From positions 65,549,257-65,613,256 of the forward strand of contig NC_134023.1 in the NCBI RefSeq assembly GCF_040712315.1: a stretch of 64,000 nt of DNA, written 5' to 3'. The notes under the pieces were generated by a model. It did not search any database, was not told the origin of the DNA, and saw only the letters and a program-made list of their open reading frames with translations. This stretch comes from Castanea sativa (lineage: Eukaryota; Streptophyta; Magnoliopsida; Fagales; Fagaceae). The translations under genes were made by a program, and so were the position numbers. Shown here piece by piece: positions 33,841 to 46,000 of the stretch (position 1 is the first letter of the stretch; each line of letters starts with the position of its first letter).

Positions 33841-36519
33841 TTTTTTACTTAAATTACTTTAATAAAAGTAAAAGTTAATTAAAATAATACCATAAATAAA
33901 AATTAGTTAAAATAATACAATAAAGCACATAAATAATACAATAAATTCTATTATAATTTATAAATAGTGGTAACACTAAGTTTAATAGTAAATATATCTC
34001 GCAAAATTAATCATGTCGGTCACTAAATGTATATTATGCACTTCAATTATTATTATTATTATTATCTTTTATCTCAGTCATCCTAATTCTTTGGACAAAT
34101 CCATGGTTTCTATACTCCATTGAGCTAATGGGCTACCTAAATCGCTTTGATCTTTTATGTTGTTTCCATAACAAATTTTATCAAAATAACTTTTCCAATT
34201 CTCTTTAATTCCCTCTTATTTTCCTAACACTTTCTTTGCAATTTTTGGCAGCATTAATAATCTATGATGATTTTAGTAAACAAGCAGTGGCATATCAACC
34301 AATGTCATTATTGGCACGCCGACCATGAGCTCGTATATGGTGTACCCGATATATGCCGTGAAAGAGGCTTTCACCACCTCTATGATTTCATCTTTAATGT
34401 ACCGAACACCATTCAAATCTCTTGTTTTTATTTCCCTTATCTTAGTAAGTTTATAAATTTGATTCTCTCCCTCCTTGGCTCTCAACTTGTTGTATAAGTT
34501 ATCATAACTATATCATTATCACCATCTCCTACTCCGTCTTTCTAAACAACCGTTTCTGCTCTATATTAAGAATTAAGCACTTGACAAATCCTTGGTTGAC
34601 ATTAGTGGAAAAATAGGTTTTGCGTCAACATTATGAGAAAAGTGCTACGTACACCTTCAACCAGTGAATACACACACTTGACAAAAAATTATTTATTTTT
34701 AATCTTCTAAGCATGCCCTACAAACACTTTTTCTTCTTCTATCTATAACTCTTATGTCTATGTTTGCACATGCAAGAAGTTTTTCTTTTCTCTTTATTTT
34801 GTTTGGAAAGGGGGATGTTGAAGAAATTCTATTGAACTACAAGACTGTTTAGGAAATGTGTTTGTGCTTCTTAATTAGTAAAAGAGAGAACGAGGTCTTT
34901 TCTTTTTCTACATGCATATGTTGCAAAAAATATTATTCATAACAAGGTTCTGATTCCTTTTTAATCTAACATAATTCAGGTGCTTACAATACTAGAGGAT
35001 GAGTTTTTGAAGCTAAACAAATCGTTCAACACCAATTCTGAAAGTAATTTGATATTTTCAGTAAGTTATTCTCAAAAGGTAAGTCTATGAAATTTTTACT
35101 GTTTTAGTTCAATTATTTACATATTGTATTGTTAAAGAATATATAGCTACTTTGAACCTTAGAAACAGTAAAATCATTATGAATTTTTGTAGATTTGATT
35201 AGTGGGAGATGGATTGGATGAGGAAGAACAGTCAAAGGTGCCCAAAGAAACATTATTTATTCCCTTCTCACAATTCCCACCAAAGAAATTGCACAAAGAC
35301 TGTTACTACCATAGCCCTCCAGCAATGGTGACTCCAAGGTCTCTCGAGAATATGCACTCTTGTGAGGTTAGTAGAGAATCCTTCCAAGGTCTCTTCATTG
35401 ATGTGATTACATGAATATAGAGAAGTTAGAAAAAATAAAGTGGCATATTGTGGAAAGTGGAAAATATAATTATGTTTGAGCTAGTTTCAATATTAACACC
35501 ATGATGCGTGCAAACTAATGATCAAATAGTAGTTATGAATAGATGAGTAATTCTTATGTATTCTCGGAATATAGTAAATGACCCACTCATTAAATTCATG
35601 GTGGGGTCTACCATAAATATGAGAAAAGAAAACACAATTTTACTATACTCCGAAAGTATTTAATTCTTACGAGCTGGTCCACTTGTAAAACTGTTACAAG
35701 TACTATTATTACATTAAACAAGTTAGTTTGTGTATATTTTTTAAAATATAAAATTTGCAATAATTTTAGAATTTTCCAATGCCACTATTGCTCAAGAGAA
35801 ACCAAAAAATGAAAAAGTGACAACAAAATCTTTAATTATCACTTTGTAGAAAGAAGTTCCTATCAGGTATGCTCTATTTTCTTTCAATGAAAACACATTT
35901 CAATGGTTTTGAATAAAATTCGCTCTCAGAATGATTTGCTATTAATTTACTATGTATGCGATGGAATGACAAACAACCTAGTTTGGGAGGATTATTATTC
36001 TCTACTTAAAATAAAATAAAATAAAATAAAATTGGAAGATTAATAAGGTTGAGAAGCAGAAAAGAAGTTAAGAAAGCACTATATGATAGTGTACTGTAAT
36101 TTGCAAGTTCGACAAGAGCGAGGATAATAAATGCAATCATCCTATATGGAGCAACTCTTTCTTTTCAACTTTTTTGTTTTGTTGAAAAGTAGAGTTTAAA
36201 AAAAGTTGTACTTTGAAGATTAATGGTTCTTAAGTGCAAATAATTAATTACTTCAAAAGAATTGAGAAATGACATCCACTTTCACAATCATCTAAGACAT
36301 GCATTTTGTTGTATGTTTTCTTTTTCTCCAATGCATCATATTTATTTTTGACCAAGTCAAATAACATGCAACTGTAAATGGTAAACCTGGCACAAAACAA
36401 ATTAAAAGAACAAAGGAAAAACGTAAATTCACATTCATTTCTGCAATGAGGATGTGTGAAGTGATATAATTTTGAGAGATTGTGTTAGCAAGGTATTTTC
36501 TTTTATTTAAGAATTTAAA
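33841..36519. other. Intergenic stretch with weak exon-like pieces
   Basis: AT-rich, with an AAAAT microsatellite near 36008-36031. On the plus strand 34980-35078 is exactly 33 open codons (LEDEFLKLNKSFNTNSESN) between a TTCAG acceptor and an AAG/GTAAGT donor, and about 120 bp on there is another open stretch (35202-35414, GDGLDEEEQSKVPKETLF). The phases do not join simply and no family is recognised, so this is at best a gene remnant. Confidence 0.3.
35546..35672. mobile_element. Small foldback (MITE-like) element
   Basis: GTAATTCTTATGTATTCTCG near the left and the inverted counterpart of GTAAGAATTAAATACTTTCG near the right can pair; the stem continues through GGAATATAGTAAA against TTTACTATACTCC. 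About 127 bp, no coding capacity, no clear target duplication. Confidence 0.5.
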
Positions 36520-38238
36520 TTATACAGGTGGAGGTGGCAGGTCTAGTAGGAGCCAAAATCCAACACAATCATCTGAATCTAAGTCTTCTTGGATGGCAAG
36601 GAAATGTAAGCCTCCACAGGCTTTTTTAGCTGCTTCCCAAGCTTCAGCTTCATTTGTTGTTACAGGAGTTTTCTTGTAGGTAGCATAAATATACCGAGTA
36701 GAAATTCCAACAGATAAAATCAAGGAAGCACGACTGAGTTCAGCCTCAATTGAACACACTTCCAGTCCATTCATCCAAGCTGCAAGAGTACATCACAAGT
36801 CTTTTATAATGATACATGCTAGCCATAGAAGCAGCATAAAAGTTCGTAGGGCATACTTGGAATGAGATAGCAAATTGAAAAAGTATTGCTTCACAATCCA
36901 TATAGAGTTGGATATGGACATTAAATCAAAATTAAAGAAGTGGATGAGCAAGTAGTGAAGTGAGGAATCCTATTTCTTGCTTGTTTTATAAATTGGCTAA
37001 GAGTAACTATGGTTAGAACCCCAAATGCACCTTATCAACACGAATCCTCCTATAGCAGTTAAGAATTAGAAAATGCATAATGCTTCTTGCCACTCTCATT
37101 AACTATCCATCTGGCTTTGGAACCAATCTTAAAAATGAAAAGTATATTTCAATTAACTTGTAATTAGGGACCTAAATTAATCAGATTACACTTCAAACCC
37201 AGAATGAAATACTTTTAACTTTTTGGTTGTTGCAATGATTAATCTAGCAGGTCTCATTGAACACTACTAATTTGAGGCTGTGCCAAATTGCTACCTATCA
37301 TGGCAAGATATGCCAGACCTTGACAGTCAAGTGTTAGGAACTTCAATACCATGCATTTCCTATGTCTTGGACTTTGTATATAAAAATTACATGCAGGAAT
37401 AAAATTTCTTAAGACTATCCTGGATGCAGATTATAGCTGCCATGCTAACCAATGTGTGCTGTTTTCGGAGATAGTTTCAAAAAGATGTGAAAAACATATT
37501 GGTAAAACAAACCAAATAAAATGATCATGATATAAAATCACTAAGAATTATAAGAGGTGAAGATACAAAAAGGAATATATACCTGCTAAAGGTCTAGCAC
37601 GTGAAGTCGCGACAGCCAGTCCTGGAATTAATGTCTTATCATCAATTTCAATTCCCAGTAAATCCAAATCTAGACCTGCACCAAACACCAATCTTGTCTC
37701 CAAGGATGAGACCTCCTCACGAACAGCTGAAAATGGGAAAGTAAGATCAGTAAAGGCTAGTGAAATCCTTGAAAAAGAAAATCATCACATCCGCTTTTGA
37801 ATTGAGTGAGACTTCTTTGTGCAACACTTTAGTGAAATGGCGTCATACTAAAATTGAATCTTGAAAAGTATCTAATATCTGATAGCTACTAATGTATAAT
37901 AGCATAAAAATTTTATTATGCAGTTTAAAATGCAACATAGATATGAATGTTTCATAAATAGTCTGTGTTGAGTGCATAAGTATAGTATCTGTCTATCATT
38001 ATCATTGAAAGTAAAGCTGCTGTGCTGTACCTGAAATTGGCAATTGGACAAAAGCCCATTTTTCACCAAATAGATTCTCAGGAAGCTCCATTGGGAAAGG
38101 GTTGTCTAATGCTAGAAGCGGTTTAGATCCCTTTTGAAAACCAGGATGACGCATATATACAGCCTCATAACGTTCTTCCAGCCATAGAAGTAGTGAAAGG
38201 CACTGAAAAAATAATAATTCAACCAAAAATAACCAAGG

Positions 38239-38270
<32 letters not shown>

Positions 38271-40606
38271 GTGGAGTAGTTCTAACTACAAACTCAAAGT
38301 CAGAATTTTTTTATTTGGGTAATTAGGTGACTATACAAAAAACAAACAGAGCTATAGAAAAACATAAGGGTATAGCCTCTGCAAAACAAACTCTCAGTAT
38401 AACTCAAAAGTTGAAAAAGAGATTACAATGCAACAAAGAATCCCCACACTAAATAATTAAAATTCACCCTTCTCCAATCGGTAATAGTGTCAGAGCAAGT
38501 GGTTCTAAGTTCAAATCATGTCTCTATCTTCCTTTTAAAAGTTTAAAAAGCCCACTTTAAGAGGGGGGAGGGGGTTGGGCCTATACATGGAGGGGAATTT
38601 AAGAATTATGGTTAAGTGATTAAATTTACCATTTCCTAATACCCTTAAATAGACAAACAAAACCCATTTGGGCTTTGAAGGGGAAAAGAAGCAAATTATG
38701 AAAGGGAAAAGGTCAGGAGAACATCCACCAATGATGCTAACAACAATCAAAAAGGAAAACAAGGACACAGAAAGATCAAAAGCTTCAACCTAAACTATAG
38801 ATATTACATAAAGTTTTCCAAGATCATTGGAGCCAAAGATATGGTTGATCTCTTTGGACTTTCCTCAATTACTTCAACTTGCCCATTATGAAATGTGGTT
38901 AAACATCAAGTGAAGATGCCGGGATCAAACCCCATATGTATACCCACCACAAGGATGGAGGTGCCAGTAGGCCAAAGAGCCATTTGCTTCCCTCCCTCTT
39001 AAATTTAAAACACAGCAATGAAGAATATAATCTTAGTCTCAAGCCTAGGAAAAGATTTCCCTTTGAGTGTGAGCCATCCATTGAATACTATAACTCCAAT
39101 CCCTTGAAATCCGTGGCTAGTTGCACTTCTTACATAAAGTTTTCCACAAATTTTCAGAATAAAAGCAATTGAAAAATGGCTGATTGTGATCTTCTGAAGC
39201 AGAGTTACATAAAGCACAATAATCATTAGTATAAATCCATACATTTGCATCTTATCTTGCATTCTCAACTGATTTTGAATAGCAAGCCAAAGAATGAAAG
39301 TGTGCTTAGGAACAGCCTTGCTGAACTAAACACTGGAATGCCATGATTCACTAACCGTACCCCTGATTTAATACTTTCCCAAGCTCTTTTACATTGTATT
39401 TCCCATCCAATGCACCGATCCATTAAATTTTGACTTTTCTATATCTAGACTTAAATCTTGCTAGAGAAGTCCTTTATTATATTATGGCCATCAGTGGAAT
39501 TGTCATGAACCCCACATGTAATGGCCATGGAGAATTTCTAGCATATCATGATTGAGAATTGTTTCAAACTCTATAATCTATATGCCCCCTCGATAACAGA
39601 TATACAATTCCTACTGTTATTTAATTCTCCGTGCCTATTGTGCACAATGTAATCCAATTCAATCAAAGTTAGGACTTCTATTCATGATCCAATCTTCATC
39701 CTAGTTGCTTTTAACAACATGGACCTAACTTTGGTTTTGAACTCAACAAACAACAAATTCAATAAAAAAAAATGAACTTAAAATTTACAGAGAAGTAAAA
39801 CAAAATCATAACTAAAGGCTACACGCACCCGTTTACTTGGAATAGGTTTTATACCAAGCTCCTTACAAGCTTTTGTTATAATTGTTTGCATCTGTGACCT
39901 TCAAACAAAGAATCAACCCATTGTTAAAGACATCAATCAAAACACACACTCACACAAACATTTATACATACACAAATGTGTACACACTGCAAAATTCATG
40001 CATATTATCAAATAATTCAATTTGAATGCTCACATATTTGTACATACATAATTGTGTAGATATATATACAACAAAAATCCATACATACAATCAAAAAATT
40101 CACCTAAAGAAGCGGATTTTCTCCGGTAGAGGGACACCCAAATCATCACTTATTGATACAATAGCATCCTTCAAAGTAACACTATTGATAACATTGTTAG
40201 GAAAATACTTTGTGTATTGAAGTGAAAGAGAACTGTCACATACAACTAGCTCCCACAGTTTCTTCCCTCTGATATCTAGTATAGGCCTAGAGCAAAAATC
40301 CAACTCCCACTCCAAAATGCTCCCGGGATCGGTTTCCGGGTCAAGATAGCTCAGTTCTGCAGTTGGGTCGTCCTCTTCATCATCTTCATCATCAAATTCC
40401 ACCTCTTTTGGTGCAAAAACTGAGCTTTCTGACACAGAACTAGACCTGATAGGGTGGAGTTTTTGTTGGTTTCTTCTTGAAGGTTTTGTGAGGAAAGTGA
40501 ATGAGACTTTGATGGGTTTTGTGAGAGAGGTGAATTTGGAGATGGGTTTGTGAGATTGAAGTGTTGGGGTTCTGATTCTGGTGGTGTTGAAGCTTAGACT
40601 AGCCAT
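36520..40606 (-). CDS. TAB2: TAB2 homolog, chloroplast translation factor for photosystem I
   Basis: Five exons: 40606-40104, 39898-39829, 38202-38031, 37726-37583, 36779-36520. All have GT-AG borders and compatible phases, giving 382 aa. The protein matches plant TAB2/ATAB2, an RNA-binding protein needed in the chloroplast for translation of photosystem mRNAs (psaB in Chlamydomonas; PSI and PSII messages in Arabidopsis). The first ~65 residues are Ser/Thr/Lys-rich, as expected of a transit peptide. An acidic stretch (DDEDDEEDD) follows, then the conserved core: [56 protein letters not shown] and the terminal [19 protein letters not shown]. Met at 40606 was chosen; in-frame Mets at 40645 and 40687 are possible. 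A partial copy of exons 3-4 lies at 13405-14541. Confidence 0.95.
38463..38530 (+). repeat. SINE-like fragment in TAB2 intron 2
   Basis: CAAGTGGTTCTAAGTTCAAATC includes a box B-like GTTCAAATC, followed by a T/C-rich tail. Only the distal part of a SINE-like unit is visible, so the call is weak. Confidence 0.25.
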
Positions 40607-40702
40607 TGGAGTAGTGTGGGAAACTGATAAGAGAGTGTGAGACATAAAAGGAAACACAGGTAGGTAGTTCTGTTTTCCACCACACATATCCGTTGGAGAT
40701 TA

Positions 40703-40743
40703 TGGGCCGAGCTTGATAATGTGCTTGATATAGGCCAGGCCCA
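40703..40743 (-). promoter_or_regulatory. Site II pair upstream of TAB2
   Basis: TGGGCC at 40703-40708 and GGCCCA at 40738-40743 lie about 100-140 bp upstream of the chosen TAB2 ATG. TGGGCC/T site II elements bind TCP-family factors and are common in plant promoters of genes for organelle function and translation. Assignment to TAB2 is by position. Confidence 0.5.
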
Positions 40744-41747
40744 TTATATATTAGTATTGTTGTAATAGAGATATTTTAAGGTAATTAAAAGATTCTTGTA
40801 ATTTTAGACTGTTTATTATTAAATGAGTGCTTTAGATTTTGACAAGTTATCTATCACTTAAATAAATTTTTAAATAAAATTAATTAAAATTTGTTTATAT
40901 ATAGATGATAAGCTTTGTTTCTCAACAAAAAAAAGAAAAAGAAAAAAGATGATAAGATTAAAAGCTTATGATGTTGCTCAATGATGCTAATTCTTTATTT
41001 AATTATAATAGACTTTACCAATTAAATGGATTGAAATTTACTTTGAGCAATGGATAACATGATACCATGTAAACCACTCAATTCATAATGTATACTTGAA
41101 ATTTTAAGAAGTTCCTAGGCCTCAAAGTGACATTGCACTAACACTAATTTTGCACAAATGGAAATTCTCTCCTTGATGTTTGTGATCAACATCACATTTG
41201 AAATGATTTTTTTTCCTAATTGATTATTGGATTTAAAATATTTGGCATTTTTTTTAATGAGTATTGCTTTATACTATCAAGCCAAGACATAATTTTTTTT
41301 TTTTTTAATAATAGTTATAGATGAAATTTAAACTCAATTATCTTATTTGACAATAATGAAATTTAACAAATTAGGTGAATCACGTAACACAAGCGATAAA
41401 TAAAATTTACCAATTTAGGTGAATCATATAACTCAAGAGTTAACAAAATTTATTAAGCTGGAAAAAAATAAAAGAAAAAAAGGGGCAAAATAGAAACTTC
41501 ATCAATAATCTCAAACAAATTAGGAATCAATAAAAGGTAAGTTAGTCCAAAAATATAATTTAACTCAAAGAAAAAAAATTATAATTTCAATACATTCACC
41601 ATGTTTATCATAAATCTCATGAGACAATGAGAGGAATCTCATTTAGTATAAAAACTGTTCCTTTTCCTTTTTTTTTTTAAATCTAAAAATGACTATATGT
41701 ATAATTGAGCCCTAGAACACAAAAGATGAGCCCAAGAATATTAAAGA
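40744..41747. other. Divergent intergenic region between TAB2 and the Dus gene
   Basis: About 1 kb of AT-rich sequence with long T and A runs (for example near 41289-41306 and 41670-41678). No open frame or RNA gene is evident. It separates two head-to-head genes and therefore holds both promoters. Confidence 0.5.
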
Positions 41748-41758
41748 GGCCCAGCCCA
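41748..41758 (+). promoter_or_regulatory. Site II motifs upstream of the Dus gene
   Basis: GGCCCAGCCCA holds two overlapping reverse-orientation site II elements (GGCCCA and AGCCCA). An AATATAAAAAA TATA-like stretch follows at about 41822, then a CT-repeat leader, so transcription probably begins near 41850. Confidence 0.5.
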
Positions 41759-41865
41759 ACATAAAATTCTTTGCATTTTGCATTCACTCATCTCATCTAA
41801 TATTTGCCGCGGATAAAGCACAATATAAAAAACCACACTTTCTCAAACTCTCAAACTCAACCTTT

Positions 41866-41868
<3 letters not shown>

Positions 41869-41903
<35 letters not shown>
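41869..41903 (+). repeat. CT microsatellite in the probable 5' leader of the Dus gene
   Basis: About 17 CT units. It is followed by CCCAG/GTGAAAG at 41903-41914, a good splice donor, so a non-coding first exon ending at 41907 with a leader intron of about 1.1 kb is likely. Pyrimidine-rich leaders of this kind are common in plants. Confidence 0.7.
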
Positions 41904-41905
<2 letters not shown>

Positions 41906-43029
41906 AGGTGAAAGAAGCTCCTCTCAACGCTACTTTATTCCTCTATGTAAACCCTATTCCCCCATACACGCATACCCATATGTTCCATGTGTATATGCAT
42001 ATATGTATAATTGTGTAATTAGTGGCTCTGCACGTATAACAATTCTATGCCCACCAACTGTTTGAAAAAATGCATTTTTTTTCTTCCATTTTTTGGTCTA
42101 AGATTTGTACATTTGATTTTCTATGCAAGCAAATGGGTAATCTATGAATTGGTTTATATTTAAAATTTAAAACCTTTAATGGGTATTCTAATATTCTTAG
42201 TTTGCATTCATGTTAATTGTGTGCTTGTTTTTACTACTTGGATGTTATTTCCATAGTGAATGGTCTAGAAAGTTTCTTCTTTGACCTTTGTTTATTGGGT
42301 CTGGAATTAGTATCTAGAGAAAGTTGCAGTGGGTCTTTTTTTTTTTTTTGGATAATTGTTTGGGTGCTTTGGAAGTTTTTTTGGTATTGAGTAAGCACAC
42401 AAACTTCAATTTGGCCCTGATATGGATTTGTCCTGCTCAATTTACACTTCAAAAAGAGACCATTTTGATTGTTGATTTTGCAACCCGAGGAAGGCACTAG
42501 CCACGTCTGTGTTTTTACACCAAAAGAACTAGTCAAGTTACAACTGGGGCTCCTTGTAATCACTTATATAGCCCAGTTTGACCTAATGAACACCAATGTA
42601 GGACTTAGCGCACCTTCTCATAACACAAACCTACTCAATCCAATTCACATAATTCAGGGTGTCACAGACTCACAGTTGACTCCTTTGGTTTTTAATCAGG
42701 AATTTCTTTCCTGATTTCAGTTGATTACATTTGAACTCTTTCTAGTTACAAAACTGCAAGCCATATTTTATTTAAGTTAAAAACTTCCTTCAAAGGGAAA
42801 CATGGAGTTCCAAGTGCTGTTTTGTTGTCATGATACTGGTAGTTAAGTCTGCGACTTAATTTTCCTTTATTGTATATGATCATCTAGGACTTTGTAGGAT
42901 GCCGTCAATAATTTGTATTGATTCAGCAACATTGATCTTATTTATAATTTATCTACTCTCTCATGTGGGTATAGTTTTTTATTTAATGGATAGGTACCCA
43001 ATGGAGCAGGCTATGGTCTGATTAGAGTG

Positions 43030-46000
43030 ATGATGAAGTTAACTGGATATTCTTTACCAGCTTCATCTACTCCTATTTATTTAAATATCCTTAAAAAACA
43101 CAGCATATTTTCTTCCAATATTTTTCAGAGAAATCCTACCAAATCAAGAGGACCGTCTACTTATACACAAAGAGATCAAGTACTTGCAGATGCTGTGATG
43201 GTTGCCGGGCAGTATCTTCCTCCCTGGTTTAGGTGTGGTTTCATACGTTTCTATTTTATATGCTCAATACTATTTAGAGTATTGATCGTTGAAGTTAATA
43301 TGATTTTAATGTATTATTGGCAGTGTTGCTCCAATGATGGACTGGACAGATAATCATTATAGGACTCTTGCGCGACTCATATCAAAACACGCGTGGCTCT
43401 ACACAGAGATGCTTGCAGCAGAAACAATTGTTTATCAGAAGGATAATCTGGTAAGTTAGTTAAAGACTTGCCTTTTGAAGGAGCTTGAAGAAGTATTACC
43501 AATATTGTCAATAACCAAAGTATTTAGAACTTAAAAGGAGGTGACTTTGTAGGATGAAGCATGTGAAATTTTGAAGGTGATTCTTTAAAATCTATAGATT
43601 TTGGTGTTATATTATATATTGGATTGCTTGTCAATTAGCTCTAGCTCAAATGACAACTACTTTTTCCATAAGAAATGGAGGGTGAAGTTCTGGGTTCGAG
43701 ATTCAAAAACATTTAATACAAGTTCCTCTATCTACACCATCTAAGAAATAACTGTGCTTCATTTCTGGTTTCTCTCGATGTTTATAGTCCTTCTCTTGGT
43801 CTCGGTTCTTTGTGGATGTCCTGCCAAATCCCTCAAATAAATGTCAATATATGTCAAAGTGAGAGTAAATAGTAGTTTTCCATCTTTATTGGATTTTCAA
43901 AGGTTCTGACATAATGGTATCAGCTTATATATATTATGTCAAGAACATTAAAATCGTATGATTGTAGTTTCCCCTCTGTCTTCATATCCTACAATTTATT
44001 GCTCATCTTCCTGTTATAAGCCTACTACAAAAGGGGAAATGAAGTAAAAAGTCAGAGGAACTATTTAGGCTTCGCTAGTTCTATCTATTAGTTTGCCATT
44101 TTTATGTTGAATGATTACTGCCATGAACATATTAGTTCATCTCTACCAATAATGCCTACACCCTCAACTCATTCTAAAAAAATTGGATTTCTTGGTTCAT
44201 ACTTCATCTTCCCCACCACCCCCCCCAAATATCTGGTGGATCTGATATTTTGCTATCTCAATACCTCTGATTCTTTATTTATTATTATTTTTTGTTTATA
44301 TTGCTCAGGACAGATTCTTGGCGTATTCTCCAGAGCAACATCCTATTGTGCTTCAAATTGGTGGGAACAATTTGGAAAACTTGGCAAAAGCTACCGAACT
44401 TGCTAATCCATACCACTATGATGAAATAAATTTCAAGTTTGTACTATATTTTGTGCCATATTTCTAAGTTTCTTTTTCCTTTTAATCACTGAACTAAGAC
44501 CTTTTAGTATTTACCAGTTGTGGATGTCCTAGTCCAAAAGTAGCTGGACATGGATGCTTTGGTGCTCGTCTTATGCTTGATCCAAAGGTTTGGCAACTAT
44601 GCTGATTATTTTGTTGAGTGCGACCTCTCTAGACAGTAATTTTCTTTTTCAGCTTGCTCTGATATATACATTTGTTGTTTACGAGGACAGTTTGTGGGTG
44701 AGGCTATGTCAGTAATTGCTGCCAATACAGATGTTCCTGTTAGTGTTAAATGTCGAATTGGTGTCGATGATCATGACTCGTACAATGAGCTCTGTAAGGT
44801 CCTCTCATGAACATTCTTTTTTCTGTTTAAGTTAAAAGCAACCTATTTAAGTTGAAATTTTGCTTGGAACTTTTTATTTTTCTTTTATAAATTTACAAGG
44901 AACAACTGATGAATATAAACCGGGGCCAAAGTTTGTGCTTTCATGCTTTCATCCAAAAAGTCCTCTCCAACCTTTGCATGCTTAAAGGGTGCGTTTGTAT
45001 GTCATGCAAATAATCATGCTTTCAGTTATGTGGAACCTTTTTCATATTGTAGCGTGGGGTTATTAGCTCAAAATCTTCTGATCATTGTAGCGCGGGTGCA
45101 TTTGACTGAAATGTGAATAGACTGGCATTCAGTTACGTGGAATTTGATTATGCATCATTACTGTAAATATGCAAATAAAATCTTGCCATTTATTGATTTC
45201 CTTTTGCTTGACAAATTTATGTTTCTATGCCTTTCTATATCTGATAGCCATGTAATTTTTATGCTATGTTACATATTTAAAATATATATACACACACATA
45301 TATATTATGCAATGTTCCATGATTCCTCTCCAAGAGTTGGCTATGTTCTTTGCCATTAAACCAAGCCTCAATTAATCTAGCTAAGTTGCATTGTTGCTGT
45401 TTATCTGATATTGTACCTATGATTTTTTTAGGTGATACTTTTTTCGGTATCTTACATTGGAATTGCCAGGTTTGCGTCCTAATTTTTTGGCTGCTATTGT
45501 TCTTTTCCCTTTTCAGGTGATTTTATTTACAAAGTATCTTCTTTATCACCAACTAGACATTTCATAATACATTCGAGGAAGGCAATGCTCAATGGCATTA
45601 GCCCAGCTGAGAATCGAAGTATTCCTCCCTTGAAGTATGTACTTAATTATTTTGCTGTTTTAGTCATTTTTAAAAGTTCCTGGTTAAGATATCTTCTTTG
45701 TTTTTTTTTTTTTTTTTGTGGTTCTAGCTTTATTCCAGAATGTTGTTTCTAAATATTTCATTTAATCATGCAGATATGAGTACTTCTATGGTCTGTTGCG
45801 TGACTTTCCAGACTTAAGGTTTACAATCAATGGAGGCATAAATTGTGTTGATGAGGTGAGCTATTGTCAAACTAACTGTTTCTTTTCTTTTCTTTTTTTC
45901 TTGCTGGGAGGGGGGGGGGAGGTCTGTTAGCGTACACCTGTATTTAAAAAAATGTTATCTATAAAGCACACATGAGTACACATTTATAAATGCTTACAGA

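Noticed and set aside
33625..33852. Repeat-containing small proteins on both strands, or a CRISPR-like array
   Set aside because: The 63-bp period is a multiple of three, so frames stay open by chance. Units are directly adjacent with no spacers, so it is a minisatellite.
40607..40687. TAB2 start at 40687 or 40645
   Set aside because: Possible, but the Met at 40606 begins a typical transit peptide and the upstream codons add no conserved sequence. Not excluded.
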